Positions 1 through 6,066 of a stretch of DNA of 11,308 nt are shown piece after piece (position 1 is the stretch's first letter; every line of letters starts with the position of its first letter). Position numbers and translations under genes: made by a program. The stretch comes from an uncultured Roseburia sp. (GTDB lineage: Bacteria; Bacillota; Clostridia; Lachnospirales; Lachnospiraceae), in assembly GCA_945928585.1 (NCBI GenBank), contig CAMENQ010000042.1, positions 1 through 11,308 of the forward strand, written 5' to 3'. The notes under the pieces were generated by a model. That model had not been told where the DNA came from. It saw only the letters and a program-made list of their open reading frames with translations, and made no database searches.

Positions 1-648
1 TACGTCCATTTCATTTTCAGCACTGTAAAATATAAAACCTATGGTAGTGGTTCCTGCTGTTCCATTAAATGCAGCTATAGGCTTTTCATTTTTATTTTCA
101 CCAGGATGGTAAATAACATAATCGCCCTGTGAAAGAGGAATAAGCAAATCCTGACCATCTTTCACATAATCCAGATTTATTGCACTTTCTTCATAATTTA
201 GAAGATTTAGTGTCTGCACCTTCTCACTGCCGTCTATATTCTGATGAATTTCAACAGTTCCATTCCATGATGAATTTATATAACAGTCATTTTTTATGTT
301 TATCCGAAGACTCCAGTCCGTAATGCTCCACTCACTGTAATTATGTATGGTAGAATCATATACTGCTCCATACAGGTCTAGTACTCCGTTTTTTGTTAAT
401 GCTGACTGCTTTACCCATGCATCCGCAGTTCCTCCTCTTGGATAAAGACTGATTTCACATTCTGATTCTTTGCTGCCTTCTTTTGCAACACGCTTTGTGT
501 TATTAAAGCGCTCTGTTCTGTATGCTGTAATTGAAATGTTTAAAATTATTTCAATTAAAAATATTGCCAGAAAGACACCAAAAAATATTCTAAATACCTT
601 TTTCTTTTTTTTGTATTTTTTATCTTTGCACCGTTTCCCAATTATCAT
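1..648 (-). CDS. Membrane-anchored protein with extracytoplasmic domain, probable signalling protein, N-terminal part only
   Basis: The reading frame is open from an ATG at 648 to the left edge, giving 216 residues with no stop; the C-terminus is outside the window. Residues 1-17 are strongly basic (KCKD-like start, then a lysine run), and residues about 18-40 form one hydrophobic segment, so the N-terminus should sit in the cytoplasm as a signal anchor. Residues about 60-216 are predicted outside the membrane and rich in Trp, Asn and Tyr, with an EWSITDWSL stretch (106-114) and a WNGTVEIHQ stretch (128-136). The pattern recalls a carbohydrate-binding-like beta domain that I associate with N-termini of Lachnospiraceae sensor or GGDEF proteins; that is from memory and not proven here. 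The ATG lies 3 nt after the stop of the response regulator gene, with GGAAGCAGGG overlapping that gene's end as a ribosome binding site, so the two are probably co-translated. The missing C-terminus would decide between kinase, cyclase or other output. Confidence 0.6.
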   Translation of the reverse strand, partial: MIIGKRCKDKKYKKKKKVFRIFFGVFLAIFLIEIILNISITAYRTERFNNTKRVAKEGSKESECEISLYPRGGTADAWVKQSALTKNGVLDLYGAVYDSTIHNYSEWSITDWSLRINIKNDCYINSSWNGTVEIHQNIDGSEKVQTLNLLNYEESAINLDYVKDGQDLLIPLSQGDYVIYHPGENKNEKPIAAFNGTAGTTTIGFIFYSAENEMDV

Positions 649-651
649 ATT

Positions 652-1419
652 TTATTTCCCTGCTTCCTGTGCTTTAAAAAAGTTATCTACTGTTTCTATT
701 ATCTTTTCCTTTGGCAATGTTTTTAGCAGATATCCGTTAGGTTTTAATGCCAGCACCTTCTGAACGCTTTCTTTATCATTCTTTGCCGTAAGGAAAATCA
801 CCGGTATCTCACTTGTGCTTACTTCCGCTCTTATCATCTCCAGAAATTGTGCTCCTGAACAAAATGGCATTTCATAGTCAAGAAGGATAAGGTCCACCTG
901 CTGATTTGCCAGAAAAGATATTGCCATGGTTGCAGAACTTGCCATTGACACCTTATATTTTTCAGAAAGCCAGTCATATACGGTTCTAAGCATAACTCCT
1001 GAGTCATCGATGACAAGTATATGCTTTTTTAATTCATTTTCTGCATAAAGTTTCATTTCACTGTTAAGTTCTTCTATAAATGAATCCTGATTAAACGGAC
1101 GGTTAAAATGCTTCCATATACATTTTTCAGGAAACAGTTCAAAAATAATGGATACATCTCTTTCGTAACCTATCATTCCGATTTTTTTATCGCTTTCAAT
1201 ACAAATATCACACAGATAAACAAATGCCTCTCTGTATTCACTCATATTGTTTCCTGCATATACAACAATCAAATCTGCCTGCTTGGCTGCACTGCTCAGT
1301 TCACCTACCTTAGGACTTACCGCATCTGCCTCGTAGCCGGACTCTTTTATAGTTTCTATCAATGAACGCACAATATATGAAGATACATTATCGCTTACAA
1401 TTAAAATTTTATTTTCCAT
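652..1419 (-). CDS. Response regulator with pseudo-receiver plus receiver domain
   Basis: The product is 255 aa. The C-terminal half (about 132-250) is a CheY-like receiver with all key residues visible: acidic pair D138/D139 in ILVIDDSG, phospho-acceptor D181 in LLDYEMP, T211 in FLTA and K233 in LLKTLP. The N-terminal half (about 3-120) begins KILIVSDNV and has the same alternating strand and helix spacing. It lacks an acceptor aspartate at the expected strand (LIVVYAG, 50-56) and the Thr/Lys residues, so I read it as a degenerate receiver. No DNA-binding, GGDEF or enzymatic output domain is present. It should therefore work by protein contact or as a phosphate relay, likely with the membrane protein encoded 3 nt downstream. 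The start has an AGGAGG ribosome binding site (1429-1434) 9 nt upstream. It follows the aminopeptidase gene by 54 bp on the same strand. The receiver assignment is firm; the partner and pathway are inferred. Confidence 0.88.
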   Translation of the reverse strand: MENKILIVSDNVSSYIVRSLIETIKESGYEADAVSPKVGELSSAAKQADLIVVYAGNNMSEYREAFVYLCDICIESDKKIGMIGYERDVSIIFELFPEKCIWKHFNRPFNQDSFIEELNSEMKLYAENELKKHILVIDDSGVMLRTVYDWLSEKYKVSMASSATMAISFLANQQVDLILLDYEMPFCSGAQFLEMIRAEVSTSEIPVIFLTAKNDKESVQKVLALKPNGYLLKTLPKEKIIETVDNFFKAQEAGK

Positions 1420-1460
1420 ACTTTATATCCTCCTCTTATGGTAAATTTCCCTCAATAACA

Positions 1461-1469
1461 TTTATATCA
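1461..1469 (-). promoter_or_regulatory. Weak extended -10 candidate for the signalling gene pair
   Basis: On the minus strand TGATATAAA (TGN followed by TATAAA) lies in the 54-bp gap before the response regulator, about 42 nt from its ATG. No good -35 is seen at the right distance, which would fall inside the end of the aminopeptidase gene. No terminator separates the two genes, so readthrough from upstream is equally possible. Confidence 0.22.
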
Positions 1470-1473
1470 GCTT

Positions 1474-3249
1474 TTATATTGCCCTTGTAGCTGTCTTCAG
1501 CCATTCAAGCTCCTCATTCTCCATATATGGTGAAACAGCATCAAATACCTGTCTGTGATATTCATTTAAAAGTCTTACCTGTCTTTCTGTAAGATATTTT
1601 TTATCTACAGCCTCTAAATCCCATGGCACCATTGTCAGTGTGTCAAAGCCAAGAAACTGTCCGTATTCATTCTTTTCTCTCTTTACGCATACCGTAAGAT
1701 TTTCCAGTCTGACGCCATATTGTCCTGTAAGATACATACCCGGTTCATTTGAGGTAATCATACCCTCCTTAAATCCTTCTCCCGTATATGCTCCATATGC
1801 TATCCGCTGTGGACCTTCATGTACATTTAAAAGATATCCTACTCCGTGTCCTGTACCGTGGTTGTAATCAAGACCATACTGCCAAAGCGGCTGTCTGGCC
1901 AACATATCAAGTACACAGCCCTTTACATTTTCCAGAAACTTTGCTGCTCCAAGTTCAAGATTTCCTGCCAGCACAAGTGTATATATTTTCTTCTGCTCCT
2001 CAGTTAATTCTCCAAGTACAAAGGTTCTTGTTATATCTGTTGTTCCCTCAAGATATTGTCCGCCTGTATCAGCCAGAAGGAAGCTTTCTGCCTTTATCTG
2101 TGCATCTGTTTCTTCTGTTGCCGAATAATGAACTATTGCTCCGTGAGGACCATATGCAAATATTGGCTCAAAACTAGGTCCCAGATAATTCTCCTGCTGC
2201 CTGCGAAACTCTTCAAGCTTCTCTGCTCCGCTTATTTCTGTTATTTCCTCTGTGCCGGCATGCTTTTTTATCCAATACATAAATTTTGTCACTGCCACAC
2301 CGTCCTTTATATGGGCCTTGCGCATATTTTCCATTTCTACAGGTGTTTTTATCATTTTAAGAAGTGTAGTCGGATTAAGCTTATTTATAATATTTTTACT
2401 GCCATCTATGCTGTTTAATATGGCATAATTTACCTTTGTCTCATCAAGAAGAATGTTCTCCGGTGTCAAAGCCTTAAGGTCTGAATATATATTGTTATAC
2501 TCTCTTATCTCAACATCTGCCTCAGATAGACCTTTCTTTATTTCCTCAGAGAAGATTTTTTTATCTGCATAAAGGTAAGCCTTTTCATTAAATATAATCA
2601 TATATGACAAAAATACAGGATTACACTCTACATCATCGCCGCGAAGATTTAAAAGCCATGCTATATCGTCTATAGAAGAAAGTACAAATACATCTGCATT
2701 TTCTTTTTTCATCATTTCACGAACCTTTGTAAGCTTCTCTCCTCTGCCCATTCCCGTATATTCTGTACCAAGCTCCCATACCGGCCTGCTTAACAGTTTC
2801 GGTCTGTCTGTCCAGATTTTATCAGGTAAATCAAGCTCTGCTTTTAAGGTTATTTTCTTTTTATCTGCTTTCTTTTTTAAATCAATGGCATATAATGCGC
2901 TGATGGTTCTTCCGTCAAAACCGATGGCTTCTCCTTCCTTTACCTCTGCTAAAAGAAATTCCTTTGTAGTCTGTGTGCCTGGTGTACCCATCTTCATAAG
3001 CTCTATGCCGCTGTCTTTAAGCTGGTCTGCTGCCTGAAGAAAATATCTTCCGTCAGTCCAAAGTGCAGCCTTTTCCATTGTCACTATAAGAGAACCTGCT
3101 GAACCTGTAAACCCTGACATATACGCTCTCTCTTTAAAATATTCTCCAACATACTCAGAACCGTGAAAATCCTCTGTTTCTATAAGGTATGCGCTTACTC
3201 CCGCTTCCTTCATAAGTTCTCTGAGTTTTGATATTCTTTCCTTAATCAT
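1474..3249 (-). CDS. pepP: Aminopeptidase P family protein (Xaa-Pro aminopeptidase, peptidase M24)
   Basis: The 591-residue enzyme should remove the N-terminal residue from peptides that have proline in second position, using two divalent metal ions in the cytoplasm. It has the long three-domain layout of eukaryote-like aminopeptidase P: two creatinase-like N-terminal domains (about 1-155 and 160-300), the pita-bread catalytic domain (about 305-525) and a short C-terminal M24 extension (about 530-591). All five metal ligands are visible: D394 (LLADTGG), D405 (GTTDITRTF), H468 (GTGHGVG), E502 (SNEPGMY) and E516 (GVRLENL). H374 (IVHYSA) and H477 (NVHEGP) match the proton-shuttle and substrate histidines. 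No signal peptide is seen. It starts 16 nt after the rsmI stop, with an AAAGGAAG ribosome binding site, and so appears to be in the same transcript. The family call is firm; exact substrate preference is not readable. Confidence 0.95.
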   Translation of the reverse strand: MIKERISKLRELMKEAGVSAYLIETEDFHGSEYVGEYFKERAYMSGFTGSAGSLIVTMEKAALWTDGRYFLQAADQLKDSGIELMKMGTPGTQTTKEFLLAEVKEGEAIGFDGRTISALYAIDLKKKADKKKITLKAELDLPDKIWTDRPKLLSRPVWELGTEYTGMGRGEKLTKVREMMKKENADVFVLSSIDDIAWLLNLRGDDVECNPVFLSYMIIFNEKAYLYADKKIFSEEIKKGLSEADVEIREYNNIYSDLKALTPENILLDETKVNYAILNSIDGSKNIINKLNPTTLLKMIKTPVEMENMRKAHIKDGVAVTKFMYWIKKHAGTEEITEISGAEKLEEFRRQQENYLGPSFEPIFAYGPHGAIVHYSATEETDAQIKAESFLLADTGGQYLEGTTDITRTFVLGELTEEQKKIYTLVLAGNLELGAAKFLENVKGCVLDMLARQPLWQYGLDYNHGTGHGVGYLLNVHEGPQRIAYGAYTGEGFKEGMITSNEPGMYLTGQYGVRLENLTVCVKREKNEYGQFLGFDTLTMVPWDLEAVDKKYLTERQVRLLNEYHRQVFDAVSPYMENEELEWLKTATRAI

Positions 3250-3265
3250 TTCTTAAGCTTCCTTT

Positions 3266-4105
3266 CTACTTACATATAATATCATATATATCCCGTTTTG
3301 ACACCCCTCTGTCTTTGGCTACCATTTTCATAGCCTCTTTTTTATCTATTCCCTGTGACAGATACATTTCCATATGCTCCTCCACCGTCATTTCCGCAAA
3401 AGAATCTATTTCCTCCTGTCTTACCTCCTGAAAGGTTTTGCCTGCTATTACAAGCACATACTCTCCCTTTGGTTCTACAGACGAATATTTTTCTATTGCT
3501 TCTTTTATGGTAGTTTTTTCTGCATTTTCATGAACCTTCGTAAGCTCCCTGCACAGTGTAATGCTTCTGTCTCCCACTGATTCATAAAGCTCCTTTAATG
3601 TTCCAAGGAGATGATGAGGTGCTTCATATATTATAATGGTTCTTGTTTCGTTTTTCAGCTCTGATAAAACTATGGCCCTCTCCTTCTTATCATACGGCAA
3701 AAATGCTTCAAATGCAAATCTTCTTGTATTTTGTCCTGACATGGTCAGTGCCGTTATACATGCCGCCGGTCCCGGTATACTTGATACCTCTATGCCTGCC
3801 TCAAAGCACTGCTTTACTATTTCCTCTCCCGGATCTGATATTCCCGGAGTTCCGGCATCTGTTATTATGGCAACATTTTTACCTGATAACATTTCATTTA
3901 TAAGATACTTCGCCTTATCTACCTTGTTAAACTCATGGTAGCTTGTCATAGGTGTCTTTATTTCAAAATGATTTAACAGCTTTATACTGTGTCTTGTATC
4001 CTCCGCTCCTATCAGGTCCACCTCTTTAAGAATTTTAAGTGCCCTGAAGGTTATATCCTCTAAGTTTCCTATGGGAGTAGCCACCAGATATAATTTTCCT
4101 GCCAT
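3266..4105 (-). CDS. rsmI: 16S rRNA (cytidine1402-2'-O)-methyltransferase RsmI
   Basis: This SAM-dependent enzyme methylates the 2'-OH of C1402 in 16S rRNA at the ribosomal P site. The protein from this start is 279 aa, close to the usual 280-290. Motifs are in order: ATPIGNLEDIT (9-19), AEDTR (34-38), the SAM-site loop DAGTPGISDPG (83-93), PGPAA (111-115), YEAPHH (160-165), CRELTK (185-190) and GEYVLVI (214-220). The C-terminal 40 residues form the usual small helical tail. The frame stays open upstream to 4156, but the ATG at 4105 is chosen because AGGA lies 5 nt before it and the family motif begins at once. ATGs at 4117 and 4156 have no such site, and the latter would read through the leader hairpin. 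It corresponds to B. subtilis yabC and follows trmN6 by 81 bp. YEAPHH has His where I recall Arg in many homologues, a minor change. Confidence 0.95.
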   Translation of the reverse strand: MAGKLYLVATPIGNLEDITFRALKILKEVDLIGAEDTRHSIKLLNHFEIKTPMTSYHEFNKVDKAKYLINEMLSGKNVAIITDAGTPGISDPGEEIVKQCFEAGIEVSSIPGPAACITALTMSGQNTRRFAFEAFLPYDKKERAIVLSELKNETRTIIIYEAPHHLLGTLKELYESVGDRSITLCRELTKVHENAEKTTIKEAIEKYSSVEPKGEYVLVIAGKTFQEVRQEEIDSFAEMTVEEHMEMYLSQGIDKKEAMKMVAKDRGVSKRDIYDIICK

Positions 4106-4110
4106 TTTTA

Positions 4111-4115
4111 TCCTC
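4111..4115 (-). promoter_or_regulatory. Ribosome binding site deciding the rsmI start
   Basis: Minus-strand GAGGA lies just before the ATG at 4105, with 5 nt between. The more upstream in-frame ATGs at 4117 and 4156 lack a purine-rich site, so this one fixes the N-terminus at MAGKLYLV. Confidence 0.75.
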
Positions 4116-4122
4116 ATTTCCG

Positions 4123-4150
4123 CACACTCTTTTTGTGCATAAAGAGTGTG
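4123..4150 (-). repeat. Perfect inverted repeat, 10-bp arms, in the rsmI leader
   Basis: Arms 4123-4132 (CACACTCTTT on the plus strand) and 4141-4150 are exact reverse complements around an 8-nt loop. In the RNA the hairpin sits between the trmN6 stop (4187) and the rsmI ribosome binding site (4111-4115). No T-run follows the hairpin in the direction of transcription, so it is not a standard intrinsic terminator. A second short inverted repeat (4150-4154 with 4166-4170, GTGTC/GACAC) shares one base of its arm, so the two could compete slightly. Confidence 0.7.
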
Positions 4151-4186
4151 TGTCAAGTGTGCTCAGACACAACTCCGCAACCTTTC

Positions 4187-4924
4187 TTATATTTTACCAT
4201 ATATCCGCAAAACTTCATCCGTATATGTTCCATCACTCTTATATACTATAAGAGGAGCTTCCACCTTCATCATCGGTCTGCCTCCTCTGAACCCTTCAAT
4301 AAGCACCATATTTGATTCCTTATCCTCATAAGGGTGAACAAATCTTATCCTCTTAGGCTCTATATGATATTTTCTGCAGGCACTTATTATTTCTGTCAGC
4401 CTGTGAGGTCTGTGCACCATATAAAGTCTGCCCTTTGGCTTTAACAATGCTGCTGCCTGCCTTACCACATCATCAAGTGTACACTTTACCTCATGCCTTG
4501 CTATTGCCAGCTTATCATCAGGATTTTTTATGCCGTGTAAATCATTCATATATGGCGGATTTGTTGTAACAACGCTAAAAGAAGCCTTCCCAAATATACG
4601 GTCAGCTTCTTTTATATCGCCCCACACTATATCTATCTTTTCTTCTAATTTATTTAATATGACACTGCGCTTTGCCATATCAGCACTTTCCTTCTGTATT
4701 TCAAGTCCCGTAAAATGCTGTCCTAATGTTTTAGCCTCAAGAAGAATAGGTATAATGCCTGTACCCGTACCAAGGTCTATGACATTCTCTCCCTCCCTGA
4801 CATTGGCAAAGCCGCTTAAAAGGACAGCATCCATTCCAAAACAGAAGCTTCCCTTTCTTTGTATTATCTTATATCCGTTTCTCTCTAAATCATCTATTCT
4901 CTCATCAGGTAATAAATTAATCAT
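4187..4924 (-). CDS. trmN6: tRNA1(Val) (adenine37-N6)-methyltransferase family protein
   Basis: This Rossmann-fold SAM-dependent N6-adenine methyltransferase is of the TrmN6/YabB type, which in E. coli modifies A37 of tRNA1(Val). From the chosen start it has 245 residues, the usual size. Visible are GSFCFGMDAVLLSGFA near residues 25-40, the SAM motif DLGTGTGIIPI (50-60), the acidic ribose-binding LEIQ (74-77), a conserved WGD, and the catalytic NPPY (122-125). The frame is open up to a TTG at 4954, but the ATG at 4924 is preferred. It has GGAAGGAAAG (4935-4944) 10 nt before it and starts inside the last codons of ricT (8-nt overlap), a sign of translational coupling. B. subtilis has yabA between these two genes; here it is missing. 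The family call is firm; the exact tRNA target in this organism is inferred. Confidence 0.92.
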   Translation of the reverse strand: MINLLPDERIDDLERNGYKIIQRKGSFCFGMDAVLLSGFANVREGENVIDLGTGTGIIPILLEAKTLGQHFTGLEIQKESADMAKRSVILNKLEEKIDIVWGDIKEADRIFGKASFSVVTTNPPYMNDLHGIKNPDDKLAIARHEVKCTLDDVVRQAAALLKPKGRLYMVHRPHRLTEIISACRKYHIEPKRIRFVHPYEDKESNMVLIEGFRGGRPMMKVEAPLIVYKSDGTYTDEVLRIYGKI

Positions 4925-5822
4925 CAAATTTTGACTTTCCTTCCGATTTTTCAAGTGCTTCCAGTGCCTTTAATTCCTCATCATTGATATTTAAGGTTTC
5001 ACGCTTTCTCTTTGGCTTAAACTTAAGCTGCTCTACCTTATATTCCCTGATTTCCTTTTCATCGCCTATCTCAACAATAACCTTTACAAGCTGTCTTAAT
5101 ACACTTACGCTCTGTACCTCTCCCCTGTAGCCGTCATCTGTTGTTACATAGTCCTCTACGTTAGGAAGTCTGGAATTAAGCTCCTCGTATGTTTCCTCCT
5201 CATTTTTAAGACAGCACATAAGTCTTCCGCATACACCTGAAATCTTTGTAGGGTTAAGTGAAAGATTCTGCTCCTTTGCCATCTTAATGGATACCGGCAC
5301 AAACTCCGGCATATATGAGTGACAGCAAAGTGGTCTTCCACATATGCTTATGCCTCCCATAGCTTTTGTTTCATCTCTTACACCAATCTGCCTAAGTTCG
5401 ATACGTGTCTTAAACACTGCTGCCAGATCTTTAACAAGCTCTCTGAAATCTATTCTGCCATCTGCAGTAAAGTAAAATAATACCTTATTATTGTCAAAGG
5501 TATATTCTGTGTCTATCAGTTTCATGTCGAGACCATGCTTTTTTATTTTTTCAAGGCATATTTCAAAAGCTTTCTTTTCTTTTTCCTTATTTTTTTCTTC
5601 TGTAATGTCATCCTCCGGCGTAGCCACTCTTATAACTGTCTTAAGAGGCTGTACTACCTTACTTTCCTCTACATCCTTAGGCCCCAGTACTACATTTCCA
5701 TACTCTACTCCTCTGGCAGTCTCCACTATAACGTGCTGACCTACCTGTATATCCATATCTGCCGGGCTGAAAAAATATATTTTGCCCGCCTTTCTAAATC
5801 TGACTCCTATTATCCTAACCAT
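4917..5822 (-). CDS. ricT: PSP1 domain protein RicT (YaaT), regulatory iron-sulfur subunit
   Basis: The 301-residue protein matches the PSP1 C-terminal domain family, called YaaT or RicT in B. subtilis. There it joins RicA and RicF in an Fe-S complex that aids RNase Y-dependent mRNA processing and affects the Spo0A phosphorelay. The N-terminus (MVRIIGVRFRKAGKIYFF, then VGQHVIVETARGVEYG at 27-42) is the family signature. A charged segment (about 70-95) is followed by the PSP1 core. Two cysteine clusters, CGRPLCC (161-167) and CGRLMCC (198-204), give six conserved cysteines suited to cluster binding. The C-terminus (about 265-301) is basic then acidic and looks flexible. The start has an AAAGGA site with suitable spacing. 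It is the first gene after a 244-bp gap with a good promoter, and overlaps trmN6 by 8 nt. Function in an anaerobic clostridium is extrapolated from Bacillus. Confidence 0.93.
   Translation of the reverse strand: MVRIIGVRFRKAGKIYFFSPADMDIQVGQHVIVETARGVEYGNVVLGPKDVEESKVVQPLKTVIRVATPEDDITEEKNKEKEKKAFEICLEKIKKHGLDMKLIDTEYTFDNNKVLFYFTADGRIDFRELVKDLAAVFKTRIELRQIGVRDETKAMGGISICGRPLCCHSYMPEFVPVSIKMAKEQNLSLNPTKISGVCGRLMCCLKNEEETYEELNSRLPNVEDYVTTDDGYRGEVQSVSVLRQLVKVIVEIGDEKEIREYKVEQLKFKPKRKRETLNINDEELKALEALEKSEGKSKFDD
4935..4944 (-). promoter_or_regulatory. Ribosome binding site deciding the trmN6 start
   Basis: Minus-strand GGAAGGAAAG lies inside the end of ricT, 10 nt before the ATG at 4924. The other possible start, TTG at 4954, has no comparable site. 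Confidence 0.65.
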
Positions 5823-5849
5823 TGGTAATCCTTTCCGTTTTTATATCTG

Positions 5850-5867
5850 TTATATAATTTTATATAA
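5850..5867 (-). repeat. AU-rich inverted and direct repeat in the ricT leader
   Basis: TTATATAA occurs at 5850-5857 and again at 5860-5867 with two bases between; each copy is itself a palindrome. In RNA it could fold into an all-A/U hairpin just upstream of the ricT ribosome binding site. Such a hairpin would be weak, and the pattern may only reflect the AT-rich gap. Confidence 0.35.
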
Positions 5868-5897
5868 TAAAAGCTTCAAGCACTGCTTGTCTTTTTT
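5868..5897 (-). terminator. Possible leader hairpin or attenuator before ricT
   Basis: The centre at 5877-5889 is CAAGCACTGCTTG, a 13-bp perfect inverted repeat around one base (5-bp stem with a 3-nt loop in RNA). It is flanked by AAAAG on one side and CTTTT on the other, so the stem can extend with a small asymmetric bulge. On the minus strand the stem is followed by CTTTTATTA, a poor but present U-rich tract. On the plus strand it is followed by CTTTTTT. It lies between the promoter at 5973-6002 and the ricT start, so it might act as an attenuator, or as a terminator of transcripts entering from either side. Confidence 0.35.
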
Positions 5898-5972
5898 ACT
5901 TACATATTAGTCTTACTTATCTGACCTTTTTTGTGTTTTATCCTCTGATGATATGAAATTATCACGTTTTTT

Positions 5973-6002
5973 ATTATACACCAACGGATATTTCCTTGTC
6001 TA
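5973..6002 (-). promoter_or_regulatory. Sigma-A type promoter for ricT and downstream genes
   Basis: On the minus strand TAGACA (5997-6002, 5 of 6 to TTGACA) and TATAAT (5973-5978, exact) are 18 bp apart. Initiation is expected near 5966, giving a leader of about 140 nt before the ricT ATG. It starts the ricT-trmN6-rsmI-pepP run and separates it from holB. It is the strongest promoter match in the window. Confidence 0.7.
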
Positions 6003-6011
6003 GCAAAAACT

Positions 6012-6029
6012 ATTGTCACAATGTGTCAC
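6012..6029. promoter_or_regulatory. TGTCAC direct repeat and ATTGTCACAAT palindrome upstream of the ricT promoter
   Basis: ATTGTCACAAT (6012-6022) is an inverted repeat around one base. TGTCAC occurs at 6015-6020 and again at 6024-6029, nine bases apart. The block lies 10 bp upstream of the -35 at 5997-6002, a place where activators commonly bind. It matches no operator consensus that I can name with confidence. Confidence 0.35.
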
Positions 6030-6066
6030 TTTAATAGCCTTTAAACCATTAAACATAACCGGACGA

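Noticed and set aside
598..625. A-rich run in the start of the membrane protein as a programmed frameshift site
   Set aside because: The zero frame stays open through a plausible lysine-rich tail and membrane segment, so no frameshift is needed.
470..763. Plus-strand frame of 97 aa across the response regulator and sensor junction
   Set aside because: Composition is Phe/Ile/Ser-rich as expected from the complement of AT-rich genes, and it overlaps two supported minus-strand genes. All other plus-strand frames fail for the same reason.
1420..1473. Terminator between the aminopeptidase and response regulator genes
   Set aside because: No stem of useful length followed by a T-run on the minus strand.
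4106..4156. N-terminal extension of RsmI from the ATG at 4156
   Set aside because: No ribosome binding site; the extra residues come from the leader hairpin, and the family motif begins right after the ATG at 4105.
4925..4954. Ten-residue extension of TrmN6 from a TTG at 4954
   Set aside because: Rare start codon and no purine-rich site; the ATG at 4924 is better supported and gives the usual length.
6012..6029. Rex, Fnr or CRP-type operator at the TGTCAC repeat
   Set aside because: The half-site spacing and bases do not fit these consensus sequences as I know them.
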